A program made the translations under genes and the position numbers. This document shows, one piece after another, positions 1-10,477 of a stretch of DNA of 64,000 nt (positions are counted from its first letter, which is position 1; each line of letters starts with the position of its first letter). This DNA comes from Epiperipatus broadwayi (lineage: Eukaryota; Onychophora; Udeonychophora; Euonychophora; Peripatidae), in contig JAQFVV010000055.1 in NCBI GenBank assembly GCA_028023455.1, positions 5,548,030 to 5,612,029 of the forward strand, in the 5' to 3' direction. Under the pieces are notes generated by a model. The model worked only from the letters and a program-made list of their open reading frames with translations. It searched no databases and was not told the DNA's origin.

Positions 1-2375
1 TTTCCAGATTATAATGTTCTTAACAGAGTCAACACAGGAAGTGATCATCAATTAGTAAGATGTAAGATAAGGTTTAATACAAACTAGAGACAAAAATTAA
101 TAAAAATGATAGTATTAAAAATCTTCACAAACATTCCAATGAATTTAAATTAGAATTTGCAAATCATTTTCAAATATTAACAGAATTTGAGGATAGTTCG
201 GACATAACCAATATCAATAAGAAGATAATCGATACTCTGTTAAGAACTGCAACAAAGATAGCTGTTACAAAAGAAAGTGATTTATCAGTTTCTGATCTGA
301 GACAAGACAATATATGAAGGAAATAATGAATTTGAAAACCTTTATAAATGATTCATAAAGAAAAATCGAATATCTGAAGTTCAGTAAAATGGTATCGAAA
401 AGATTTAATAATGATATAAAAAAATATAATTGTGAACTGGCAAAGAAAGATATAGAGAAGAGAATAAAAGTTTCAAAACTATAAAATTTCTTGGCATTGG
501 GAAAAAAATTATTTCAGCAATAAAAAGAGAAGACAAAACTATTAATAAAATGAGGGATGCCATCATGAAATGTATGAAAGAATTCTACAAAGAATAGTAA
601 TAAAGAACAAATAATTAATTTCAATCAGAATATCTGAATTGCTGAACATTTTAACTGAAGAGGCGAGACATACAATTAAATCTATAAAGATGGAAAAAGC
701 TCCAGGAAATGATGGAATTATTATTGATATATTAAAAGAAGTTAAATAAAGAAATAGAAAAACTATTAGCAAAACTATATATGAAATATCTAAATGATAA
801 AGAGGTACCAGATGATGGGACAAATGTAGTAACAATGTTGATATTTAAGATGATTAAGAAAATCGGTCTTTTATCAATTCTATAAAAAAAACTTTATCAA
901 GATGACTACAATTCATCTACAGCGAATTTTGGATTCAAAACTAGAAAAAAAAAAGTTCGATTTTAAGGTGGTTTTAACACAATGATCACACAAAGTTTTG
1001 AGAGAAGTTATAGAAAGGACCAATGAATATGAATTACCACTATGATTTAGATTTGTAGATTATGAAAAAGTTATTTGATTCTACAAGCAAAGCTCTGGAC
1101 CACGAAATATAAACCCAAGATATTTTCATATTCTGAAAGATATTTATCTAAATGCAATAACAGTGATTAGATTACATACTGACATTAAGATTAGTTTCGA
1201 TAAGGATGCATAATAATGTGATTCCATATCTCCAAAACTTTTTGGCAGTCATTTTTCACCACACACACATTGACATCAAGATTGGTTTTATTAAAGATAT
1301 ATGATAGGGTGATTCCATATTTCCAAAACCTTTTAACAGCTGTTTTACACTGCACACACATTGACATTAGTTTTGATAAGGATGTATAACAGGGTGATTC
1401 CATATCTCTAAAACCTTTTAACAGCCATTTTACCCCACACACCCATTGGCATTGAGATTAGTTTTGACAAGGATGTATGATAGAGTGATTCCAAATTTCC
1501 AAAACCTTTTGACAGCCATTTTATACCACACACACATTGACATTAAGATGATAGGGTGATTACATATCTCTAAAACCTTTTAACAGTTGTTTTACAACAA
1601 ATATTTTGTTAATTAAAATGCGAAGCTCAAAGAAATACAAATATATGGAGATTATTTAAGTCATTTTGCAGATGATGTGGGTTTTTTTTTTTGTTTTTTC
1701 AAATAAAACTTCAGAGCTTCAGGAAAAGTTGCAACTGTTAGTTATCAAGTGAAAGTAAAAAATGGAACTAACGATAAATTCTAAAAAGACTAAATTAATG
1801 TTCAATGGATTTCCTCAGAAAAAGAAAATAAAAATTGATAATCATGAATTTGAAGAAGTTAACAATTAAGAATATCTTGATCAGATTATTAATAGTTGGA
1901 AACATAATGAGAATTAAACCTTGGGTGGAATGCATTTGGTAGAAATAACTTAATATAAAAATGAAATATGTCTATGTGATTAAAAAGGAAGGTTTTTAAT
2001 AGATATATCTTTCACCAGTTCTTAGTTAAGGGTCTGAGACTTGAACACTTAACAGAAGAGCAATACAGAGACTTCATACCACTCAACAAAGTATAAAAAG
2101 ATGTATGTTATGAGTCACAAGAAGAGATCAAAAACATAGTACATAGGTGAGAGAATAAGCAGGTATTACTGACATAATTGAAACAATTAAGAAACATAAA
2201 TAGAACTGGGCTGGACATATTGTTACAAATAATAGGAGTTTAAAAGACCTAGAAAGAGACCATGTGTGAAATGGATGGATGAAATAAAAACATTTGGTAG
2301 TATGGAGAAGCTATGAATCAAAAAAACTAGATTGGAGATAATATCCTGTAGTGGACCATAATGGTCAAAATTGAT
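1..2375 (+). mobile_element. RTE-type LINE, 5' truncated by window edge, heavily mutated
   Basis: The first bases encode the end of an apurinic-type endonuclease (GSDHQLVR, with the catalytic SDH). This is followed by the endonuclease-RT linker, RT segments around 640-1180, and GDYLSHFADDV near 1655 (RT motif C, FADD). The C-terminal part follows at 1780-2330, including the region matching KTKLMFNGF. The 3' end is the GATGATGAT tail near 2370, shared by other RTE copies here. The frame has many stops and shifts. RT motif B has been turned into a tandem repeat (see 1180-1605). This copy is the oldest-looking RTE in the window along with 4945-5560. Confidence 0.85.
1180..1605 (+). repeat. Minisatellite made from RTE reverse transcriptase codons, 5 units
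   Basis: Five imperfect units are marked by the word gattcca (gattaca in the last) at 1220, 1311, 1396, 1487 and 1558, so spacings are 91, 85, 91 and 71 bp. Each unit contains an ACACACACATTGACATTAAG-like stretch, GATAAGGATGTAT and CTAAAACCTTTTAACAG. Read in the RT frame, each is a decayed copy of the motif B codons ([16 protein letters not shown] in better copies). The repeat therefore expanded from inside the LINE. Confidence 0.85.
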
Positions 2376-2399
2376 GATGATGTATAAAGTTAACTAAAT

Positions 2400-4395
2400 T
2401 ACTTATTTTTATATATTAATCTAATTTTCATAGGGATAGAAATGGATGGTGGAAGATGAGCCTGATTTTAGTTTTTTTATCTTCTCTTTTTGCACTTATT
2501 AATAGCATGCTAATTGATAATAAAATAAACGATAAAATTATTCCATGGGAGAAATCCTCACCATGTTCAAAATCTCAAAACATCTTTCTGTTTTCCATTC
2601 TTCTGCAACGCCCATTCATCCCCATGATCTGGACAATGGTAGATATGATCAAGTTGACCAAGAAATAGGTTTAAAAATACATATAGATGTATTTATATAA
2701 ATACGGTGGAGCCTCTGCATCCATTATATTTTGTTCCAAGATTCCTAGCCAATGACATATATTTGTAAACATTATATTTATTTACCAATTCTGAACAATA
2801 GAACAAGGGCCATAAACTGTCAATAGCTAACTGGTTTCCAAATCAATTTATATAATACATTTATGGTTTAATATACTGGTAGAATATTCACAATCTTTTA
2901 TCAGGATAACATCTTTTAACAATAGACGTTGCCTTGATAATAGATTGTGAATATTCTATCGGTTTACTAAGCTTTTGGCTGTTATGCTATGAATAAATAA
3001 AAGACGGCTTCCTTTTATTTACAATGGTTGCCATGACAACATATTGTGTAAATATTCTATGGATTTATTAAGCTTTGGCTGTTAATATAAGTGCAGATAT
3101 CTTAACACATATATATAAATATTCATTGATTTTATAATATATCATTTAAAATTTAATATAATATCCATATTCGTAATAATTAGTAAAAATTCAGTATTCA
3201 ATACTTTATTTTTTTTAATTGCTTTTAAAAGTATATAACAAAAATCTACATGCAGCTTTTCTTTATCTTTAAAGCAAGAAGGAATTAACAGATTTAAATA
3301 AAAAATAATTAGATTGTGGTTATTTTCAACAATAGTTTATTAATGATTAAACAAAGAAATCTTTTTTTTTTTTTTCATTTTAATTCTTTAATAATTTTTT
3401 TCCAGATTTAGTAACAAAGGCCATTGTTTTTCTTTATTGTATTTTTAAAGAAAACTTTTCTTATTTCCCAATATACATTTAAGTTGTTCAACATTTTTTT
3501 TAAAAAAATAAATTCAAAATAAAAAAAGTAATCTAAAAAATAAAATATCAACTTTGAAAAAAAAAAAAGTAATAGACAGAATGTATTTTAATAAAAAAAA
3601 AATTCTCTATTACATCTGTATATTTAAAGCAATTTAAGGTAAAAACAATTCATATAATGAAAATATTCTTTAGAATTTAAAAAAATAAAAAGAAGAAAGT
3701 TACTGACAATAGATGGTTTCCATTTGATATCAGTAAATTTTCAATTAACTGATTTTCTACTGAAAAATTAATATGATCACCCCCCCCCTAAATGTGAACA
3801 TTAAATATTTATTAAGAAATAAATATTTAATAATTTTACAAACAAAATAAATAAATAAATTATGTTCAAACTTCTTTTTATGTTTGTCAATAAATTTCAT
3901 GCAAGTGCAATAAGGGATATTTTCTTCTTAATAAAGATTAGAGGTACTTTGGTATTAGAGCTGCAATGTAGAATAGGAGGCCTTTTCACACCCACAATAA
4001 ATGTGTAATGTTGAAATGACGTCAAATTGAAAAGAAATAATCCCTGCGAGTATATATGACAAAACATGTTTTTCTTTATCAACGCGATCTTTTTTTTTTT
4101 TTTTGTAATACTTATGACATTTTTAGTTATTGTCCAGATTTCTTTTTGACAACAGCTATTCTGATTCATGTACAGTTGCATATATCCAGTTTTTGTTTCT
4201 TTTTGGTCTAATTTGTTTATATAAAAAAGTACGTTTATTAGCATTTCTGTTGAAAATCCCAGCATACTCTGCAATCATGTGCTACATTTTCGGAGGGGAA
4301 ATTTTTAGTAGACATCTCCATTTTCTGTGGAATAATATATGAAATGTTTTGTTCCAAGGTGACAATTCCTGTTATATATTACACAGTAAGTATTG
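2400..4395. other. AT-rich intron, no gene seen
   Basis: I see no exon or recognisable transposon here. There is an imperfect hairpin at about 2878-2964 (GTAGAATATTCACAATC against GATTGTGAATATTCTATC), with related GTTGCCATGACAAC words at 3020-3050. Poly-A and poly-T tracts are common. The frame of about 125 codons on the minus strand at 3897-4274 has low-complexity content and no family resemblance, so I treat it as chance. Confidence 0.5.
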
Positions 4396-4399
4396 TATG

Positions 4400-4935
4400 A
4401 GTATACTTAATGTGTTTTTATAAATATTATTTAAAAATCAAAATAATTTACTGTTTGCTTAGCAACAATTTTTTTGTGTAATGGCATCATTTCATTAAAA
4501 ACGCAAATCACATTTTTTTTTTTGATTAGGAATTTCATTCTTAAAAGTTATTAGTGTGAAAGTCATATGTATAGTTAGTGTGTTTTTATAAATATTATTT
4601 AAAAGCCCGAATCATTTACTGTTTGTTTAGTGCATATTTAAACTAACAATTTTTTTGTGTAATGCCATCATTTCATTAAGATCACAAATCACTTTTTTTT
4701 TTTAATTTCAAATGTTGTTCTTAAAAGTTGTTAGTGTCCAAGTTGTATATATGTGAATGTATCATTATTTAAAAACCAATATCATTTACTGTTTAGTGCA
4801 TATTTAAACTAACAATTTTTTTGTGTAATACTGTCATTTCATTCAGATCGCAAATCACATTTTCTTTTTTTGATTTCAAATATCTTTCGTAAAAGTTATT
4901 TGTTTCCAAGTCGTACATATTTGAATATCTTGTTA
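4400..4935. repeat. Tandem repeat, about 3 units of 165-180 bp
   Basis: Three successive units start near 4409, 4577 and 4753. Shared words include TTTATAAATATTATTTAAAA, ATCATTTACTGTTT, CAATTTTTTTGTGTAAT, TCATTTCATT and a T-run before TTTCAAAT. The units differ by small indels and substitutions, so the array is old. No function is visible. Confidence 0.8.
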
Positions 4936-4944
4936 TTTCACAGA

Positions 4945-5560
4945 TCCAAAGCTTCTCTAATAAAGTTTCTTCATCTGTCTTACACGAGATCCTTTTGAGG
5001 ACTTATACAATCTCTTAAGCTGCAGTTTAAGACTTCAGATGTCCAAGTATTATCATCTCTCCTAGCGATTTGTCCAGACCAACTCCATTTTAATCTCTTA
5101 ATTCTTTCAACGATATCAGCTTATTTCCTTGCTCGTGTATTTCTCTTTCAATATCTCCTTGTTGCTCCCAACAGTATAAGTCTCTGTATTATTCTTTTAA
5201 GTTCCAAATTTTAAATACGTAGAAAATACAACAATTAAAAAACTTTTTTTAAGCACATAAACGTATTTCCTTTTAATACCAAGTTTAATTCAGATTAATT
5301 TCAGCCATTGTATACTAATAACTCATTATTATCAATCTTTATTTTTTCATTTGTGAAAAATCTAATTTTAGTTCCCTTTATTTGTCTTTATTCTGAAACA
5401 ATATTTTCTATAATAACCACACCATCTGCAAAATCTAGATGAGTTAAGCAAAACTTAGTTAATTTTATTCGCGTAACTTTCTACTTTACTGTAATTTATA
5501 AAATACTTCCCGTAAAAGCTTTTTGAGAAGGAATTCGTGGTCATATAATCATCTTTATTT
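4945..5560 (-). mobile_element. Degraded RTE LINE, C-terminal part
   Basis: On the minus strand this matches the 3' half of the better RTE copies at 15.5-16.6 kb and 36-37 kb. Correspondences include the end region (RDDNTW...LKSSR at about 5000-5100), the MLLGATRR-like block at 5120-5200, and the KIDNNELL and FADGVV-like block at 5310-5430. Deletions and frameshifts are frequent. The 3' tail is missing or too changed to place. Confidence 0.65.
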
Positions 5561-5599
5561 AAGGGTAACCATGTAGACTAATTACTATTGTCACATATA

Positions 5600-6780
5600 C
5601 ATATCAGGACAAATATTAATACAAACATGTACGTATATAATTTAAACTATCTTAACTAAACTTAACAAAAGTTTGAATGAAATGTTGGTCTGATCTATTG
5701 TCTTGTGGTTCAAAGTAAGTCTGGTCAAAAGTTTTTTCATTAGAATACATATTGGCAGTTAAATAAAAGTTTATTTTAAAAAAATAAAATATAAAATTGC
5801 TAATATTTCCATGTAATAGCAAATATATTTTTGTCAGACCTTTTTCTTTCTTAACCTTTAACACTAGTAACCAACTGATGATGAAAAATTATTAAAATAA
5901 TTCTTTATAAAAAATTCCGCTCTAACAGCATTTATCTTTGTCAACACACTCATTTTATTTGAAACTAATGTATTTGTTTTATGAATCTTAACTTTTAGTT
6001 ACATTTTTTATCAATAGCCCAAGCTAAAAAAATTTGCATTGCGATTTTAAATTGTCATTTTTAGTGGAAACTCCTTTTTTTCTGGCAGACAAGTTTAATT
6101 CACTTCATTGCTTCTTTTGACAAAAAATATGCAAGTAAATACTTTTTAACTTCAATTATGGTTTAAAAATTATTAATAATTCATTATCTAACTATATAAA
6201 ATTCCTAAATGTTTGTCCGTAACTCTGTGATGCATCAAATTCACAACCAATTAAAAAAAACTATTACGTTTGTCTGTAATGCTGTCAAATTCACAATTGA
6301 AAAATCAAAAAATAAATAAATTTTAAGTTTGTTTTTGTAAATAATTATACTATCTAAACTGTAATTTATATTAATATTATTTATGCAAAGAGGGTAATTC
6401 CATTCTTTATATTCAATACCTGTAATTTTTATTAAGAAACATATTTTATGTGAAAAAAATAATTCCGTCATTAATAAACATCATTTTTTTATGAAGCACT
6501 TGTCCATAATGCTGTCAAAATCACATATCAAATACAACAGATATATTTAAATATTAAAATTTTAATTTAGCATTATATTAATAAAGCTAAATGTATTAAT
6601 ATTTTGCTGGGTACATTTATGAAGAGTACTAAAGAGGCTGCATTGTTCCAAACATTTCTTTTTCATTTGTGAATTTCTCACATTTATTTATACAACATTA
6701 AAATCTTTTGTTTAATTTACAATAAATCTTAAAATTTTTTGTTAAAGCAACCAATTAAAAAAAAAGACAGCCTACATTTG
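5600..6780. other. AT-rich intron, no gene seen
   Basis: Nothing recognisable except three loose repeats of a short block (TTTGTC-GTAATGCTGTCAAA-TCACA) near 6210, 6270 and 6500, suggesting a decayed repeat with about 60- to 230-bp spacing. Confidence 0.35.
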
Positions 6781-6784
6781 GTAT

Positions 6785-7145
6785 ATAGGATAGTGGTGGC
6801 TGTGGTTATTAAGGAACCAAAGTCACCAAAATGTATAGGTACTGAACTGAGTTCAGACTTATATGACTATATAAGCTAATGGGCTTGGATTGAAAATATT
6901 ACTGTGTTTTCAATTTTATTCTCATAGTTTTGTAGTTAAGTAGAGATAAAAGGTGGCTGCTGGAGGGTTGCATTAGATCCTAAGATCTAGGTGCAGTGCT
7001 CTCAGATCCAAGGCTCCTCACTGACGAAGGCCACAAGCCAGAAACTAATCTGGGGATATTATGCATAAGCTTTCTGGCATCCATTGATTACTCTGGCTTG
7101 CTCCGAGTGGCAATACATATAGAGAGTTTCGCCTGTTTTAATATA
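6785..7145 (+). mobile_element. Hammerhead-motif repeat, copy H1
   Basis: This matches the 17.6-18.0 kb copy along its length, from GGATAGTGGTGGCTGTGG through TTTTGTAGTTAAGTAGAGAT to the terminal GAGAGTTTCGCCTGTTTTAA. It contains a hammerhead-like core at 7016-7057: 5' stem I CCTCA, then CTGACGA, hairpin AGGCCACAAGCCA, GAAAC, and 3' stem I TGGGG. The cleavage triplet is ATC rather than GTC, so this copy is probably inactive. No protein is encoded. Confidence 0.75.
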
Positions 7146-7149
7146 TATA

Positions 7150-7826
7150 AAGATAATAATTGTTTCATTATTTTTTTTCTTTTAAGTTTATAATATAAAG
7201 ATTTATATGTTACGGGGAAAAAATAGCAAATATCCATATCTATTTTTTATTAAAATGCTTTATTTTCTGTTTTAATTTTGTATATAATTATAAACATTAT
7301 ATAAATGGATTTTAACAAATAAACTAAAAAATTAAGTCTGAATATCTATTTTCAAACATGCCCAAAAATGATTTTTTCTGAGAGAACCTTGTTTGATTGA
7401 ATTCTTCATTCTTATTCCATCTTCAAAGATCATTTGTTGAAAAGTGAAAACCATCGACTTTTCCTCTATTAACTTTTTTAAAACTAATTAATACTATTTT
7501 AAAAAAGTTCTTGCAGAAAAAAAATCAATGTTTAGAATTCTTCAACCAATATTTGACAATGGAGATAGAGACAAAAATTAAGGATTTAAATAAAATGAAT
7601 ACACTTTGATAATTTTTAAAAAAAAAAAAAAACTTATGATAAAGCTGCGACATGAAAGTGCTACGACTTCATAATTTATTATAAACTGCTGTATTTAAAT
7701 ATCAATGTACAAGTTATCAGCCATGCTCAGATGACATAGCATGGAAATAGAGCAGATCGCTTCAGACAGGAAGTCTTATCAATATAATTTTAAATTACAT
7801 AATTTCCTTTCAGATGATCGTAAGTA
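7150..7826. other. AT-rich intron, nothing recognised
   Basis: There are long A/T runs, and no exon or transposon signature. Confidence 0.4.
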
Positions 7827-7834
7827 ATCATATG

Positions 7835-9574
7835 GGTAATCGACTGAAATCCGGGCATGGCCGCTTCGAGCGTTGATGCTAGACAAAATCAATGAAATAT
7901 AACGTTACCGGGCCGCAACTTTTTTTTTTTTTTTAATACAACATGATTTTTTTTTATTGATTAAACGAATTTTTATTTTATTTATAACATGATTTCTTTA
8001 TTATTAAACAAATTTTTATATTCATTTTCGTGGTTGTTTTTTTTTTTTTAACCTGACATTTTTCTTTATTCAAACAAATTTTGCTAATTTAATTTTGTGT
8101 ACCTTTTATTTTGATGATTTTAAAACTTTGGACCGTTTCACGACGTCCAAAAATTTGTTTTAACCCAACCCCCAAAAAATAGAATACAATTATTTGGGAC
8201 TTGTTTAGACCTTTATTCTACCCTTTCTTTTTTTGCTTGACTAAATTGTTTTTATTCTTATTATGAAATCGAAAGTAACTTTAGTGTTGTTGGGGGTTAA
8301 AAAATTGTTTTGAAACACCCACCCTCGCATCAAGATGTGTAACAAAAAGTCAATACTTTTTTTTTTTCACTTTTGACTTTGAATTAGCCTTTTCTTTTTT
8401 TTTTTTTTGCTTCTACAATAAACAGCTTACTTTTTGGGGGTCTTTACGTACTGTTATTATTAACAAAAAATACACCAAAAGAGTCATTTATTTTACCCCC
8501 GACCTTGTTTGAAATAGAATGCAATTATTTGGCAATTGTTTCGAATTTTTTTCGACCTTTCTTTTTTGGTTGACAACAATTGTTTTTATCTTCTTATTAA
8601 ATCGAAAGTAAGTTTTGTGTTTTTTGGGGGTAAAAAATTGTTTTCAAACTCTGAACCCCACATACGGAAAAGTAATTATAACAAAAAGTCAATATTTTTG
8701 GTTGATTTTCAACAACTTTTTCTCAACCCTTTTGACTTTTATTTATATTGCTTTTGAATTATCTTTTTCTTTTTTGTTTTGGCTTCTATAATAAACTGCT
8801 TTGGTGGGGGGCGGGGGGGTTGGGGTTCCTACTTTGATATTATTAACAAAAAGTAGTCATTTCTTTTAACCCTGCCGCTGAAAAAAGAACATCATCCAAA
8901 TACTTGTCAATTTCTAATGAAATAAAAAAAAAAAAAGTACACCAACTTTGGATTTTTTGAAGCGATTTATTATTTTATTGCTATAATAATCAAACAGTCT
9001 GGTATTTGGGAGGACATTATGTGCCTCAAAAAAGGACACATTCTCCCTCACCTTTCTGTTGTACTCGACATTTGCGAAAAGTGTACAAATTGCACGTGCT
9101 TCTCAGACATGTTATTGGTCTCATCTATTTTCCACGCAGAAACGTGACTTAGCGCGTGAGCTTTTGTCGAAGCGTGGTCGAATGTACCCTTTGCCAATTT
9201 TTTACATATTAACATTTTTTTAGCCAAGGGTGGGGACCATATGACAATTATTAATAATTAACATTATTTAAATAGAAATGACATTACTCTATTACGGAGA
9301 TTTGAAAAACTGGTACCGCCTTGAAATTTAAATACCCTCAAGCAATACGGTAATCAGCTATGAATAGAACAAATATGCGTAAATAGTTTCGAAGCACAAA
9401 ACAGGCCATATTTTTGTGCAATGTCATGTAAAGCGGCCTAGCTAATGGGTTAATACAATATGAAATGTTGTATTAGCCTGTAAGGCCAGTGGCAGCCGCC
9501 GAAACGGCATTTTTATGTGTTTTGACACGTAAACAATGCCCCAAGCGGCCGTGCCCGGATTTCAGGCTATTACC
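7835..9574. mobile_element. 1.74-kb DNA transposon with long TIRs and 8-bp target duplication
   Basis: The ends are inverted: the left starts GGTAATCGACTGAAATCCGG and the right, reverse-complemented, starts GGTAATAGCCTGAAATCCGG, with similarity for about 35 bp (GGGCAYGGCCGCTT). The element is flanked by a perfect 8-bp duplication, ATCATATG, at 7827-7834 and 9575-9582. GG-starting TIRs with 8-9 bp duplications are typical of Merlin (IS1016) elements, which is my preferred but unproven class. No transposase frame is visible. The inside holds a 350-bp imperfect tandem duplication (8165-8880). Confidence 0.88.
8165..8880. repeat. Two-unit internal tandem duplication within the TIR element
   Basis: Unit 1 (about 8165-8500) and unit 2 (about 8504-8880) share, in order: ATAGAATRCAATTATTTGG, GACCTTTCTTTTT, AAATCGAAAGTAA, GGGGGTAAAAAATTGTTTT, AACAAAAAGTCAATA, CTTTTGACTTT, GGCTTCTAYAATAAACWGCTT and TTATTAACAAAAA. 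T-runs and G-runs dominate. This looks like replication slippage within the element. Confidence 0.8.
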
Positions 9575-9808
9575 ATCATATGTATTCTTTTAGCATATGA
9601 AGTTTAATGATTAGCCATATTTAGTGAGATTACGATTATGTATGAGAAAGACTGGAAGTTTGTCCTCATTAATATAATTTATCAGATTTGCCATCCTTAT
9701 AAAAATTGGGAAAGCAAATATAAATGAATTCATTTTATATTTGCAAGAAATCAACACTTGGAAAGTTTATCAATCTAGTGTTTACATACCCAGTGCATCT
9801 CAATAAGT

Positions 9809-10252
9809 CTAGTTCTCTCCCAAACATCCTGCAGTGCCATCTCTAAATCAACGTGTATAATAACATGGTTTGACTATTCAACACCAAAATCTTAAGGTGA
9901 TAATATCTTTAAATCATGACATAACATGCGATAATGTACTTTGTATCTTAATCCATAATGGAACAACCATATCAAATTTTGTTTAAATTGGAAAAATTGC
10001 TATATTCAAATTATGTATGGCCGTGAAATCATCAATCGTAAGAACATTTTCAAGAAATTTGCAATTTTATAATATCGGACAGAACAATGAAAACAATCTA
10101 TAAAAATACAAACATACTGCCAAATTTCAGCTGTAATTTGTGATCCATATTATATGTACTAGTATCTTAAAATTTTTTTATAATGAATAGGCTGCTATGT
10201 AGTAATTGCATTAATTCAGAGATGGCGATGCAGGCAATTTGAAGAAAAAACC
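9809..10252 (+). mobile_element. mariner-like relic M1
   Basis: The ends are inverted: the left TAGTTCTCTCCCAAACATCC pairs with the right AGAGATGGCGATGCAGGCAA and the following GAAGAAAAAACC. Near 9978-10060 a plus-strand stretch reads NRKNIFKKFAI, a decayed copy of the mariner helix-turn-helix segment seen better at 63.8 kb ([13 protein letters not shown]). Everything after the N-terminal part of the transposase is missing, so it is a non-autonomous, internally deleted copy. Confidence 0.7.
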
Positions 10253-10380
10253 AGTCGCTATTTCACTGGAACACTGTGTGCATGTATACATAAATAATCC
10301 TTTCTTTTTGATTAAAATTTAGTAAACAAATATAATTCATAAAATAATAAGTAAATTTTTTTAAAAAAATAAAAACTTAC

Positions 10381-10477
10381 TCAGATGAGAATGCTCAGTT
10401 TTGAAGACAGTTTTTCGTTTCCCTAACCGCATGGTACCGCCCATTTGTCCGGGATTATGCTCGGGCATATCAATGAT
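10381..10477 (-). CDS. CTPS: CTP synthase exon 10 ([18 protein letters not shown])
   Basis: This 97-nt exon reads [32 protein letters not shown] and one base of the next codon. It joins exon 9 to restore [11 protein letters not shown]. The MRLGKR loop contacts the active site in the family. The acceptor is TCTCCAG and the donor GTAAGTT. The expected next exon (LYG, ERHRHR, EVNP) was not seen in the 10 kb to its left. Confidence 0.97.

Noticed and set aside
3897-4274. Open frame of 125 codons on the minus strand
   Set aside because: Contains a lysine run from a T-tract and no family resemblance; consistent with chance.
1-10380. Remaining 3' exons of CTP synthase (LYG, ERHRHR, EVNP, YHPEF)
   Set aside because: I read the minus strand for these signatures and did not find them; a divergent short exon cannot be excluded by eye.
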